Origin: Ancylobacter sp. SL191
GTDB taxonomy: Bacteria; Pseudomonadota; Alphaproteobacteria; Rhizobiales; Xanthobacteraceae
NCBI RefSeq assembly: GCF_026625645.1
Contig: NZ_CP113056.1
Location: 1,740,501 to 1,804,500, forward strand
Direction of reading: 5' to 3'
Length of the DNA stretch: 64,000 nt
Every line of letters starts with the position of its first letter. Within the stretch, counting starts at the first letter, position 1. A model generated the notes under the pieces. That model had not been told where the DNA came from. It did not search any database and was given only the letters and a program-made list of their open reading frames with translations. Below are positions 20,043 through 29,286 of this stretch, piece after piece. Made by a program: the position numbers and the translations under genes.

Positions 20043-21232
20043 GCGTCCTCTCCCGCGAGAAGCCGCAGCAGCGCCGGCATCACCTCCTGCGCGTCGGCGA
20101 CGATGGCAAGGCCCGCCCGCTCGATCATCGCCGCGTGCAGATCGGTGTTCACCGCCACCACATGCTCGCAGCCGGTGATGCCCTGCAGGTGCTGCGGCGC
20201 GCCGGCAATGCCGAGGGCGAAATAGCAGCTCGCCGTCAGCACCGTGCCGGAGGCGCCGACCTGCGCGGCGCGCGGCATCAGCCCGGCATCGCACACCATG
20301 CGGCTCGCGCCGGGCGTGGCCTGGAGCGCGGCGACCAGCGCGCGGAAGGCGTCGAAATCGCTGATGCCATTGCCGGCGGAGACGACGAACTCCGCTTCCG
20401 CCAGCGCCACCGTCGCCGGGTCGGCGGGAATGAACTCGGCCGCCAGCACCGCGCCCGGCGCGCGCGGCGGGAAGGTGAAATCGAGCATGGCCGCTTCGTG
20501 CCGCGTGCCAGCATGGGGCGCCACCGCGTCGGCGGCGAGGCTGATGAGGCGCGGCGGGGCCCGGCGCTGCTCGGCCTTGCGGGCGCGGGCGGCGCGGGTC
20601 ACGGATTTCGGCGACAGGCTCTCCGCCCCGGCGAACAGCGCCTCGCCAGAGAGCGCGGCGACACGGCGGGCGAGATCGCCACCATCCGCGCTGTCGGGGA
20701 ACAGCGCATGGCGCAGCTTGAGGCTCTCCAGCACGGCGGCGACGGCATCCGCCTTGCCCTCCGGGTCGTAGCCGGCGGTGGGCAAAGCGAGCACGCGGTC
20801 GATGCCAGCGGCGCCGAACTCGTCCGAGGGCGTCTCGACCAGCGCCAGCACCGCCCCGCCGCCGTCATCCGCCAGAAGCCGCGCGGCGCCGATCACCTGC
20901 CGGTCATGCGGGCTGAGCCGCCCGCCCGGCGCATCCGGCACCACGGCGACGAGATAGGCCGGCTCGGGGATAAGGCGCAGGCGCGGCGCGGCTTCCGCTG
21001 GGGCTATCGGCGCAGCGGCGACGGCCGGCGCGACACTCGCGATCCGCTGCGTGCGGTCGAGCCGGCGGCGCATCGTTCCCGGCACGAGCTGCTGGTTCGT
21101 CTCCGCGCGCGGGTCACGGCGCAGGCGGGTGGAGAGCGTGGGCGTGGCGGCAAGGTCGAAGCGCGGGCGGGCGGCACCGCCGAGGCGAAGGGCGGCGCGC
21201 TCAGCACGCGGGTCGCGGCGAACCCGGCTCAT
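20039..21232 (-). CDS. etfA: Electron transfer flavoprotein subunit alpha (dimethylglycine pathway)
   Basis: This is a 397-residue ETF alpha subunit. The C-terminal FAD domain carries VVSAGNGISDFDAF, GASRMVCDAGLMP and GIAGAPQHLQGI, the expected ETF alpha pattern. The N-terminal 90 residues are an Arg-rich extension before the ETF fold (MSRVRRDPRAERA onwards), as in other ETF alpha proteins of dgc clusters. ATG 21232 overlaps the dgcB stop (ATGA) and the gene overlaps etfB by 4 bases, so all four genes are tightly coupled. Confidence 0.87.
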   Translation of the reverse strand: MSRVRRDPRAERAALRLGGAARPRFDLAATPTLSTRLRRDPRAETNQQLVPGTMRRRLDRTQRIASVAPAVAAAPIAPAEAAPRLRLIPEPAYLVAVVPDAPGGRLSPHDRQVIGAARLLADDGGGAVLALVETPSDEFGAAGIDRVLALPTAGYDPEGKADAVAAVLESLKLRHALFPDSADGGDLARRVAALSGEALFAGAESLSPKSVTRAARARKAEQRRAPPRLISLAADAVAPHAGTRHEAAMLDFTFPPRAPGAVLAAEFIPADPATVALAEAEFVVSAGNGISDFDAFRALVAALQATPGASRMVCDAGLMPRAAQVGASGTVLTASCYFALGIAGAPQHLQGITGCEHVVAVNTDLHAAMIERAGLAIVADAQEVMPALLRLLAGEDA

Positions 21233-23223
21233 GCGGGCACCCGTGCGGTCCGCATCGTCGCGTCCGGCGCCTTGACGGTGGCGGCCTCGACCGCCCGCAG
21301 CACCAGCTCGGCAATGTCGGCCACCTCCGGCCGCTCGCCGGTCACGCCTTCCAGCATGGCCGAGCATTGCGGGCAGGCCACCGCGACAATAACCGCGCCT
21401 GTCGCCGCCGCCTGACCCATGCGAATATCCGGGATGCGCCGTTCGCCCTCAATGTCGGAGACCGGCGCCCCGCCGCCCCCGCCGCAGCACATGGAGCGCT
21501 TGCCGGAACGTTCCATTTCCAGCCGCTCCAGCCCGAGACGGTCGAGCAGCCGGCGCGGCGCGTCGATCTCGCCATTATAGCGGCCGAGATAGCAGGGGTC
21601 GTGATAGGTCACGCGCGCCTCGGTGAGCGCGCCCACGGTAAGCCGCCCGCCGGCCACCAGCTCGTCGAGGAAGGCGGTGTGGTGGACCACCTCATACTCG
21701 CCGCCAAAGGCCCGGTATTCGTTGCGCAGCGCGTGCAGCGCGTGCGGGTCGGCGGTGAGGATGCGGGTGAAGCCATAGCGCGAGAGCGTCGCGATATTGG
21801 CGCGGGCGAGGCGCTGGAAGGTGGCTTCGTCCCCCAGCCGGCGCGCGAGGTCGCCACAATCGCGCTCCTCCGGGCCGAGCACCGCGAAATCGACGCCCGC
21901 CTTGTGCAGGAGCGTCACCAGCGCGCGCAGCGTGCGGCCATAGCGCAGCTCATAGGCGCCCTCGCCGAGCCAGAGCAGCACCTCGGCGGGGCCTTTCTCC
22001 GTGGGACGGGCGGCGATCAGCGGCAGGGTCAGCCCGGCCGCGAAATCGGTGCGCGCGGCGAGCGGGCGGCCCGCCGTCTCGTCGGCATAGCGCAGCTCCA
22101 TCAGCGGCGGGGCGGCCTTGAGGGGGAGGGCGCCGAGTTCCAGCGTCTGGTAGCGGCGCAGTTCGACGATGGCATCGACATGCTCGATCATCATCGGGCA
22201 TTCCTCGACGCAGGCGCGGCAGGTGGTGCAGGACCACAGCGTATCCGGGTGGATCATCGCCCCGGCGCCGACCAGCGGCAGCGCCGGCCCGCCGACTCCC
22301 GCCACAGGCCGCGCATGGGGGTAGGGGCTGCCGGCATAGGCGGCATTGCTAGCGTTCGGTTCGATGGCGGCGGCGAGATCCTGAATGAGCCGCTTCGGGT
22401 TCAGCGGCTGGCCGGCGGCGAAGGCCGGGCAGGCCGTCTCGCAGCGCCCGCACTGGATGCAGGCATCAAAGCCGATCAGCCGGTTCACCGGAAAATCGGC
22501 GGGGGTGGCGGCACCTAACCGGGGCGCGTCGAGATCGAGTGCGGCCAGCGCGGTGGCCCGCTCGCCCTCGAAGCGGCCGGGACGGGGATGCAGCACGAGA
22601 TGGGCGGCGCCGGCAAAGGCATGGCGCATCGGCCCCCGGTCGATCTGGAGGACGAGGCCGATTCCCCCGGCGGTGGCAAACACGAATCCGAACCAGCCGA
22701 TGGGGGCGAGCGGCGGGAGCACGCCGGCGAGCGCCACCAGCAGGCCGCCGCCCGTATAGGCCGCGAGATAGAGCGGCAGGCGCTGGAAGCGTCCACCGGA
22801 GAGCCGGGCGGGCTTCACCGGCAGGCGGCGCCGCCCGACCATGAACCCGCCCGCCAGCGCGGCGGCGAAAGCGAGCCCGACGACGGCCCAGAACAGCCGG
22901 GAGGCACTGAGCGCCGGGATGAGCCCGGCAAGGGCGAGCAGCGAGCCGCCGAGCAGCCCGCCAGCGGCCAGCGCATGCATGCGCGCCGCATAGGGGTCGC
23001 GCCCGACCACATGGTGGACATCGACGAGGTAGCGGCGGGGCAGAGCCTTCAGTCCGGCGATCACCCTCACTGCACTGACTGCACTGATCGTCCATCCGAC
23101 TGCACTGACCAGCCGCGCCTCAGAGCCGCGTTGCCAGAGCCGCACGCGCCGTCCCGCCAGCCCCGCCGCCAGGGCGGCGAGGGCCAAAATCAGCAGCGAA
23201 AAGGCGGTCCCGGCGGGGATCAT
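21229..23223 (-). CDS. dgcB: Dimethylglycine catabolism Fe-S oxidoreductase DgcB
   Basis: This 664-residue membrane protein has about five hydrophobic segments in the first 195 residues, a ferredoxin-like pair of clusters (C255, C258, C261, C265 and C332, C335, C338, C342), and two CCG-type domains ending with YHDPCYLGRYNG, MCCGGGGG and CPQCSAML. It is expected to take electrons from dimethylglycine demethylation by DgcA and pass them on. ATG 23223 follows AAGGA. Residues 38-53 (LVSAVGWTISAVSAVR) are encoded by a short repeat that recurs at the right end of the window. This segment looks like an in-frame insertion before the conserved ALPRRYLVDVHH. Confidence 0.88.
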   Translation of the reverse strand: MIPAGTAFSLLILALAALAAGLAGRRVRLWQRGSEARLVSAVGWTISAVSAVRVIAGLKALPRRYLVDVHHVVGRDPYAARMHALAAGGLLGGSLLALAGLIPALSASRLFWAVVGLAFAAALAGGFMVGRRRLPVKPARLSGGRFQRLPLYLAAYTGGGLLVALAGVLPPLAPIGWFGFVFATAGGIGLVLQIDRGPMRHAFAGAAHLVLHPRPGRFEGERATALAALDLDAPRLGAATPADFPVNRLIGFDACIQCGRCETACPAFAAGQPLNPKRLIQDLAAAIEPNASNAAYAGSPYPHARPVAGVGGPALPLVGAGAMIHPDTLWSCTTCRACVEECPMMIEHVDAIVELRRYQTLELGALPLKAAPPLMELRYADETAGRPLAARTDFAAGLTLPLIAARPTEKGPAEVLLWLGEGAYELRYGRTLRALVTLLHKAGVDFAVLGPEERDCGDLARRLGDEATFQRLARANIATLSRYGFTRILTADPHALHALRNEYRAFGGEYEVVHHTAFLDELVAGGRLTVGALTEARVTYHDPCYLGRYNGEIDAPRRLLDRLGLERLEMERSGKRSMCCGGGGGAPVSDIEGERRIPDIRMGQAAATGAVIVAVACPQCSAMLEGVTGERPEVADIAELVLRAVEAATVKAPDATMRTARVPA
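23061..23110 (-). repeat. Dispersed repeat copy A, inside dgcB
   Basis: Read on the minus strand this 50-base segment aligns without gaps to 63931-63980, with 41 identical bases. It contains GGTCAGTGCAGTC, GGATGGACGATCAG and three copies of AGTGCAGT. The reading frame of dgcB stays open through it. Confidence 0.7.
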
Positions 23224-23238
23224 GCCGCGCGTCCTTCG

Positions 23239-25278
23239 TCAGAGATCTTTGCACAGACGCAAGGAATCATACAGCGCGGCGTGAATGTTACGCCCGGTCC
23301 AGGCATCCCCCACGCGGTAGAGCGCGAAGCCCTCCTGCCCCGTCCAGCGCTGCGGCTGGCCGGCGATGAGGGCGTCGAGATCGGTCTCGCCATCATTGAC
23401 TGAGCGGGTGCGCAGGCTCTGGAACAGCCCTTCGACCGGCAGCGTGCCGTAATCGACCACCACCCGGTCGATCACGCGCTCTTCCTCCGCGTCGGTCATG
23501 GTGTTGCGCAGTGCGGCGATCAGCCGGTTACCTTCGGGGTAGATTTCGATCAGCTCCATATTCGGCGTCATCACCACGCCGAGCTTGTAAAGCTCACGCA
23601 AATGAATGGGTTGGTTAGTGGTGCCGACCTCCTGGGCGATCTGCAGATCATGCGTTGCCAGCTCCACGAGGCAGCCTTTCTTGGCCAGCGCCTCGGCGGT
23701 GGAGGCGGCGTTATGGCCGCCGATCTCGTCGTAGAGTAATACCGTGCCGGTGGGCTCGACCTTGCCGGTCAGCACGTCCCAGGTGGAGACCACATGCTCA
23801 TGGCCCTTGGCATGGCCGGCATTGGGCAGGCCACCCGTGGCCATGATGACGACATCGGGGTTTTCCGCCAGGATTGCCGCCTCGGTGGCCTCGGTGCCCA
23901 GGCGAATGTCGACGCCCTTCTTTTGCACCTGTGCAAAGAGCCAGCGCGGAATCCCCGACAGCGCCTCGCGCCAGCCGGCCTTGGCGGCGATGTTCACCTG
24001 CCCGCCCGGCACGGTCTCCTTCTCGAAGAGCACCACCGAGTGCCCGCGCTCGGCGCAGACCCGCGCCGCCTCCAGCCCGCCGGGACCGGCGCCGACCACC
24101 ACGACCTTGCGGAATTCGCTCGCCTTTTCAATGACATGAGGCATGGTTGCCTCACGCCCGGTCGCGGCGTTCTGCAGGCAGAGCGCGTCGCCGCCGACAT
24201 AGATGCGGTCGATGCAATAGCCCGCGCCGACGCATTGGCGGATGTCGTCATCCCGCCCCTCCATCAGCTTCTTCACCAGATGCGGGTCGGCGATATGCGC
24301 CCGCGTCATGGCAATCATGTCGACATGCCCCTCCGCAACAGCGCGCGCGCCGGTCGCGAGGTCGGTCACACGCTGGGCGTGGAAGATCGGCACCTCCACC
24401 TCGCGCTTGATCGCGCTCGGCAGGTAGAGGAAGGGCGCCACCGGAAACGACATATTCGGCAAGGAGATAGCGTGCGCGATGTGGTCGCGCGCCTGCCCGC
24501 CGACGATGTTCAGGAAGTCGACGAGGCCGCGCCGGGAGTATTCCGCAGCGATGGCGACGCAGTCCTCATGGCTGAGACCGTCGGCGATCAGCTCGTCGCC
24601 CGACATGCGCATGCCGATGACGTAATCATCGCCCACCGCCTCACGCATGGCTGAGAGCACCTCGATGCCGAAGCGCATGCGGTTCTCGAGGCTGCCGCCA
24701 TATTCGTCGGTGCGCTCATTGATCGAGGGCGACCAGAACTGATCGACCAGATGACCATGCGCCGCCGAAATCTCGCAGCCGTCCAGCCCGCCCTGTTTGC
24801 AGCGCCGCACCGCATCGGCGAAGCTCTTGATGACACGGCGAATATCGTTCTTGTCCATGGCCCGCGGCACGGTGCGCGAGGCCGGCTCGCGGCGGGCGGA
24901 GGCGGAGATGGTGGGGAGCCAGTTCTCGGTGTCCCACTTGGTGCGCCGGCCCATATGGGTCAGCTGGATCATCAGCTTGGCGCCGTGGCCATGCACCCGG
25001 TCGGCGAATTGCTGGAAATAGGGAATGACGCTGTCATCGGCGACGGAGATCTGCGCCCAGGGCGCCGCCGGGCTGTCGATGGCGACCGAGGAGGAGCCGC
25101 CGAACATGGTCAAGCCTATGCCGCCCTTCGCTTTTTCCATGTGGTAGAGCTGGTAGCGCTCCTGCGGCTTGCCGTCCTTGCCATAGCCCGGCGCGTGCGA
25201 GGTGGACATCACCCGGTTGCGGATGGTGAGGCCCTTGATGGTCAAGGGTTTCAGCAATGCCTCGGCATTGGCGATCAT
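23239..25278 (-). CDS. dgcA: Dimethylglycine demethylase subunit DgcA
   Basis: This 679-residue enzyme has an N-terminal FMN TIM barrel of the old-yellow-enzyme type (about 1-370), a 4Fe-4S motif near CVGAGYC...C, and a C-terminal FAD/NAD-binding half starting with VVVVGAGPGGLEAARV. This is the 2,4-dienoyl-CoA reductase-like architecture of DgcA and of N-methylproline/stachydrine demethylases. The next genes dgcB, etfA and etfB, and the surrounding betaine genes, favour dimethylglycine as substrate (dimethylglycine to sarcosine). The dgcA stop is 15 bases from the dgcB start. It is first in the operon. Confidence 0.88.
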   Translation of the reverse strand: MIANAEALLKPLTIKGLTIRNRVMSTSHAPGYGKDGKPQERYQLYHMEKAKGGIGLTMFGGSSSVAIDSPAAPWAQISVADDSVIPYFQQFADRVHGHGAKLMIQLTHMGRRTKWDTENWLPTISASARREPASRTVPRAMDKNDIRRVIKSFADAVRRCKQGGLDGCEISAAHGHLVDQFWSPSINERTDEYGGSLENRMRFGIEVLSAMREAVGDDYVIGMRMSGDELIADGLSHEDCVAIAAEYSRRGLVDFLNIVGGQARDHIAHAISLPNMSFPVAPFLYLPSAIKREVEVPIFHAQRVTDLATGARAVAEGHVDMIAMTRAHIADPHLVKKLMEGRDDDIRQCVGAGYCIDRIYVGGDALCLQNAATGREATMPHVIEKASEFRKVVVVGAGPGGLEAARVCAERGHSVVLFEKETVPGGQVNIAAKAGWREALSGIPRWLFAQVQKKGVDIRLGTEATEAAILAENPDVVIMATGGLPNAGHAKGHEHVVSTWDVLTGKVEPTGTVLLYDEIGGHNAASTAEALAKKGCLVELATHDLQIAQEVGTTNQPIHLRELYKLGVVMTPNMELIEIYPEGNRLIAALRNTMTDAEEERVIDRVVVDYGTLPVEGLFQSLRTRSVNDGETDLDALIAGQPQRWTGQEGFALYRVGDAWTGRNIHAALYDSLRLCKDL

Positions 25279-25397
25279 GGCGGGCGCGCGCTCCTAGGGT
25301 CTCGGGTTCCCGGTCCCGATCATCAACGATACGTCGCATTCGCCCCACCCGAACAGAAGATTTGCGCCACGCTGTCGGTAGCGTTGCGACTGTCCCG

Positions 25398-26180
25398 TCA
25401 GCGGAAGGCGATGCGCAGCGCCGAGGGGCCGGCCAGGGCGAAGACCAGCAGCGCCAGCGGTACCGAGAAGATGAAGCCGGCATAGCTGAAGCCGAGCGCG
25501 CCGACGATGCCGCCGAGGAAGAAGCAACCGAGGAAGTAGCTGAGCAGCTTTAGCTTTTCGCGGTCAGCCAACACCAGCGGGCGCTCCGTGCCGCGCCGGC
25601 GGTGGTTGGAATAGACGAGCTTGCCGAGCTCGATGCCGATATCGGTGACGATGCCGGTCATGTGGGTGGTGCGGATCTTGGCGCCGGACAGCTTGGTCAC
25701 GGTGGCGTTCTGCAGCCCCATGATGAAGCAGAGCACCGCCACCTCGACGCCCAGCGCCAGCGAGGAGTGGCGCGTGTAACTGCCGAGCAGGCCGAAAGCG
25801 AGCAGCAGCACGGCTTCGAGCGTCAGCGGCAGCGCATATTCCCGCCCGGCGTGATGCAGCCGGCCCCAATTGACCAGGATCGCGGAGGTCGCCGCCCCGA
25901 ACAGGAAAGCCGCCAGCGCCCCGCCACCCGCCACCACAAGGTCGGTCGCGCCCAGCACCGCATGATCCGCCGCCGCCGAGATGATGCCGGACATGTGCGA
26001 GGTGTACTGCCCGACCGCCAGCAGCCCGCCGGCATTGGTGGCACCGGCGACGAAGGTCATGGAGAGGCCGAGCCACGCGTCCGCCACGGGGGTGCGCTCA
26101 GGCGCCAGCACGCCGGCGGCAAGGTCGGAATAGCGGGCGGCAAGATGGCGATAGCCGTTCGGCTTCACGGGCATGTTCAT
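25398..26180 (-). CDS. DUF1275 (YoaK-family) membrane protein
   Basis: This 260-residue protein has about six hydrophobic segments and the family motifs FVAGATNAGGL near the start, FIMGLQNATVTKLSGAKIRTTHMTG in the middle and LGCFFLGGIVGA later. The function of YoaK proteins is unknown. It lies 119 bases upstream of dgcA on the same strand, so it may be co-transcribed with the dimethylglycine genes, but nothing in the sequence ties it to that pathway. A second in-frame ATG at 26174 is an alternative start. Confidence 0.8.
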   Translation of the reverse strand: MNMPVKPNGYRHLAARYSDLAAGVLAPERTPVADAWLGLSMTFVAGATNAGGLLAVGQYTSHMSGIISAAADHAVLGATDLVVAGGGALAAFLFGAATSAILVNWGRLHHAGREYALPLTLEAVLLLAFGLLGSYTRHSSLALGVEVAVLCFIMGLQNATVTKLSGAKIRTTHMTGIVTDIGIELGKLVYSNHRRRGTERPLVLADREKLKLLSYFLGCFFLGGIVGALGFSYAGFIFSVPLALLVFALAGPSALRIAFR

Positions 26181-26284
26181 CGCGGGCAGCGCGGGTCAAG
26201 ACCGCGTCCTCGGCAGAGACGGGGCGAAGTTCCCCGAATTCCTTTGTAATACCAGATGCTGCGCCGCGCCATAATGGGCAACGC

Positions 26285-27337
26285 TTACTCGGGAGAGGCG
26301 CTCGCCTTTCTCTCGCCATGCCGCTCCGCGCTCGGCGGGCGGCCGAAGCGGCGGGCATAGGCGGTGGAGAAATGCGCCGCCGACTGGAAGCCGCAGGCGA
26401 GACCGACATCGGTCACCGGCAGCGGCGACAGGCGCAGCAATTCCCGCGCCCGCTCCAGCCTCAGCCCGAGATAATAGGCCGCCGGGCTTGTGCCGAGATG
26501 GCGGCGGAACAGCCGCTCAAGATGGCGCGGCGACACATCGAGCCGGTGAGCGAGGTGCCGGATGTCGCTCGGTTGCTCGATCGCCCCCTGCATCAGCCGC
26601 ACGGCGCGGGCCAGCGTCGGGTCGGGCAGGGAGGGGCGCGGGCGCGCCTCGCTCCGGCTCGCGCGAGCGCCGTCGCGCCGCACGATGAACTGCTCGGAGA
26701 CGCGGTCCGCGAGCCCGCGCCCGCCGCGGGCCTCGACAAGCGCGAGCATCATGTCGAGAGGTGCGATGCCACCGGTGCAGGTCAGCCGGTCCCGGTCGAT
26801 GACGAACGCGTCCTCGACGAAGGCGACATCGGGGAACTCCTCGCGAATGGCGGCGAGGTTCTCCCAGTGCACGGCGCAGCGGTAGAAATCGAGCAAGCCC
26901 GCCTCCGCCAGCACGAAGCTGCCCGTGCAGAGCGCGCCGAGCGCCACGCCGCGCCGGGCGAGGCGCCGCAGCGTGTCAGCGACCGCCGGGCTCGCCGCAT
27001 GGCGCACATCGATGCCGCCGCAGACCAGCAGCAGGTCGAGCGGCCCGGCCTCGTGCAGCGCCATGGTGGGCGAGAGCGTCAACCCGTTGCTCGCCACAGC
27101 CGGCGCTCCGTCGTGCGTCACGATACGCCAGGCATAGGTGTCGGTCTCGGTCACGTAATTCGCCATCCGCAGCGCCTCCAGCGCGTTGGCACAGGCGATC
27201 ATCGAATGGTTCGGCAGGGTGAGGAAGCCGATGCGGGTCAGGGCGGAGAGGTCGATCACCGGATCATGTCCTGTTGCCGCCGGTTGCTGAGCGTGACTGT
27301 AGCAAGGCACCGCGCAGAAATACCCCGGCACGGTCAT
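26285..27337 (-). CDS. GlxA-family AraC-type transcriptional regulator (GbdR-like candidate 1)
   Basis: The 350-residue regulator has an N-terminal DJ-1/PfpI-like domain ([44 protein letters not shown]) and a C-terminal AraC double HTH (VSPRHLERLFRRHLGTSP, then VTDVGLACGFQSAAHFS). This is the architecture of GbdR and SouR, activators of glycine betaine and sarcosine catabolism in Pseudomonas. It lies between dgc and gbc genes, which supports a role in betaine use. ATG 27337 is the most plausible start; an earlier in-frame ATG at 27415 adds 26 Arg-rich residues. Confidence 0.8.
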   Translation of the reverse strand: MTVPGYFCAVPCYSHAQQPAATGHDPVIDLSALTRIGFLTLPNHSMIACANALEALRMANYVTETDTYAWRIVTHDGAPAVASNGLTLSPTMALHEAGPLDLLLVCGGIDVRHAASPAVADTLRRLARRGVALGALCTGSFVLAEAGLLDFYRCAVHWENLAAIREEFPDVAFVEDAFVIDRDRLTCTGGIAPLDMMLALVEARGGRGLADRVSEQFIVRRDGARASRSEARPRPSLPDPTLARAVRLMQGAIEQPSDIRHLAHRLDVSPRHLERLFRRHLGTSPAAYYLGLRLERARELLRLSPLPVTDVGLACGFQSAAHFSTAYARRFGRPPSAERHGERKASASPE

Positions 27338-27432
27338 GGCCGGGAACGAATGCCGCCGCAAAAATGTCCGGCCCCGCCGACGAAATGAAGGCGATCCGCC
27401 GCGAGGGCGATTCACCAGGGAGATCTATCCCC

Positions 27433-28083
27433 ATGCGCCACACTTGGTCGTCACTCACCGCCTTCCAGGCCTGGTTGCCGGGCCGCGTGCTGCTGCCGGC
27501 GGGCTTTGCCGTGCTCGTCGCCGTCAGCATCTATCTGGTTGGCGATGGACGTGGCTATGAGCGCGCGATCAGCGAGGCGGTCGCGCCGAAGAATGCCGCG
27601 CAGGTAGTGGCAAGCGATCCCGCCGACGATCTCTCGGCCGCGAACCTCGCCAAGACCGATCGGCTGGACATCCCCGTGCTCCTGCGGGCGATCGAGCCGG
27701 AGGCGGTGTACAAGCCGCCGCAGGCCCATGCGGCGGCGGCCAAGCCCGTCAAGTCGGTGGCGACGACGGAAATCCCGGCGGGTGTCGAGCGCTTCGACCA
27801 GTGCGGGGCCGGCTGCGAGACACGCGACCCGATGATCGTGCGCACCTCCTATCCGGTGGGCCCCGCCGCGACGCCCTTCGTCGCGGCACCCGCAGCCGAG
27901 CCCGCGCCCAAGCCGGAAGAGGCTGGTATCCTTGGCCTGCCGCCGCTGCCGGGTCCGGGCGAGATCGTCGACCGCACGGTCAAGGGCACCACGGCCGCCT
28001 ATGACGCGGTGAAGGATGGCGCCGTCTCGACCTATGACACGGTGAAGGGCGCGCTTGGCGATGCCTTCGGCCTGACGCGCTGA
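27433..28083 (+). CDS. Conserved hypothetical single-pass membrane protein
   Basis: I do not recognise this 216-residue protein. It has one hydrophobic segment (about 17-36) after a short basic N-terminus, then an Ala/Pro-rich periplasmic region with a pair CGAGC at about 124-128 and a C-terminal amphipathic stretch repeating AYDAVKDG and TYDTVKGA. A single-pass anchored periplasmic protein is likely. ATG 27433 has AGGGAGA at 27417-27423 and yields the expected anchor. It is divergent from the GlxA regulator and convergent with gbcB. Confidence 0.6.
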   Translation: MRHTWSSLTAFQAWLPGRVLLPAGFAVLVAVSIYLVGDGRGYERAISEAVAPKNAAQVVASDPADDLSAANLAKTDRLDIPVLLRAIEPEAVYKPPQAHAAAAKPVKSVATTEIPAGVERFDQCGAGCETRDPMIVRTSYPVGPAATPFVAAPAAEPAPKPEEAGILGLPPLPGPGEIVDRTVKGTTAAYDAVKDGAVSTYDTVKGALGDAFGLTR

Positions 28084-28116
28084 GACCTCAGCGCGTCAGG
28101 TTGGACCCCTGCCGCT

Positions 28117-29286
28117 TCAGCGGTCGACCACCAGATCGCTGGTTGGCTTGGAGCAGCAGAGCAGCGCCATGCCGGCGTCGATCTCGCGCTGGCGAATGCC
28201 GCCACCATGCTTCATCTCCACCGTGCCGGAGACGAGCTTCGACTTGCAGGTGCCGCACAGGCCCTTGGAGCAGGACGACGGCAGCCGGACCCCGGCCCGG
28301 CGTGCGGCATCGAGCACGAACATGTCGGAGCGGCACTCGATGGTGCGCTTCTGCTTGACGAACTCGATGGTGTAGCTCGCGACCGGCGGCGCCACTGCGT
28401 CCTGCACCGCTTCCACCGCCTCGGCGATCGAGACGTCGGCTGCGACATCGGGTTCGGCCCGGGCAAGCTCGGCGAAGTCGAAGCTTTCCTCATGGTGGCG
28501 CGACATGTCGAAGCCCGCGCCTTTCAGCATCTCCCGCACCGCCGCCATGAAGGGCGAGGGGCCGCAGGCGAAGATTTCGCGCTCCTTGAAGTCTGGCGCG
28601 ATGTGGTTAAGCAGGCCGAGATTGAGCCGGCCGCGCAGGCCATGCCAGGGATTGAGCGGCCCATCGGCCTCGCAGATCGGCGCGAAGCGGAAGCTGCCGC
28701 GCTGGTTGCGCGCCATCATTTCCAGCTCGCTGCGGAAGATGATGTCATCGGGTGAACGCGCCGCGTGGACGAAGACGAGATCGCGCGGCTCGCCGAGATC
28801 ATGGAAGGTCCGCGCCATCGACATCAGTGGCGTAATGCCGGAGCCGCCGGAGAGGAACAGATAGCGCGGTGTCGGCGAGGGCGTGCCTTGCGTGAAGCAG
28901 GAGAAATCGCCCATCGGCCCGACGGCGCGCAGCTCGCCGCCCACCTTCACATGGTCATGCAGGAAGTTCGACACCGGCCCGCCCGGTACGCGCTTCACCG
29001 TGATGGCGAGCGTGTGCGGGCGCGTGGGTGCCGAGGCGATGGTGTAGCAGCGGTTGATCGCCTCGCCATTGATCGAGAGGTCGAGCGTAAGGAACTGGCC
29101 CGGCGCGTAGCGGAAGACGCAGGGCTCCTTCGGCGCGAGCACAAAGGTCTTCACATCCGCCGTCTCGTCGCGGATCTCGCGGACGATGAGCACATCGTCC
29201 GCTTCCGGGTTCCACTCAGGCAGGCTGCCGGCGAGGCGCAGCGCCGCCGGATCGGGCGACGGCGCAGGATTCAGGGCATCCATCAT
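28117..29286 (-). CDS. gbcB: Glycine betaine monooxygenase reductase GbcB
   Basis: This 389-residue reductase passes electrons from NADH to the Rieske oxygenase GbcA. It has an FAD-binding ferredoxin-reductase domain (RCYTIASAP, then a GGPVSNFLHD region), an NAD domain (LFLSGGSGITPLMSM) and a C-terminal plant-type 2Fe-2S domain (CSKGLCGTCKSKLVSG, then LCC). Two ATGs overlap the gbcA stop (TGATGATG), showing coupling. The domain order FAD-NAD-2Fe-2S matches GbcB of Pseudomonas and rhizobia. Confidence 0.92.
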   Translation of the reverse strand: MMDALNPAPSPDPAALRLAGSLPEWNPEADDVLIVREIRDETADVKTFVLAPKEPCVFRYAPGQFLTLDLSINGEAINRCYTIASAPTRPHTLAITVKRVPGGPVSNFLHDHVKVGGELRAVGPMGDFSCFTQGTPSPTPRYLFLSGGSGITPLMSMARTFHDLGEPRDLVFVHAARSPDDIIFRSELEMMARNQRGSFRFAPICEADGPLNPWHGLRGRLNLGLLNHIAPDFKEREIFACGPSPFMAAVREMLKGAGFDMSRHHEESFDFAELARAEPDVAADVSIAEAVEAVQDAVAPPVASYTIEFVKQKRTIECRSDMFVLDAARRAGVRLPSSCSKGLCGTCKSKLVSGTVEMKHGGGIRQREIDAGMALLCCSKPTSDLVVDR

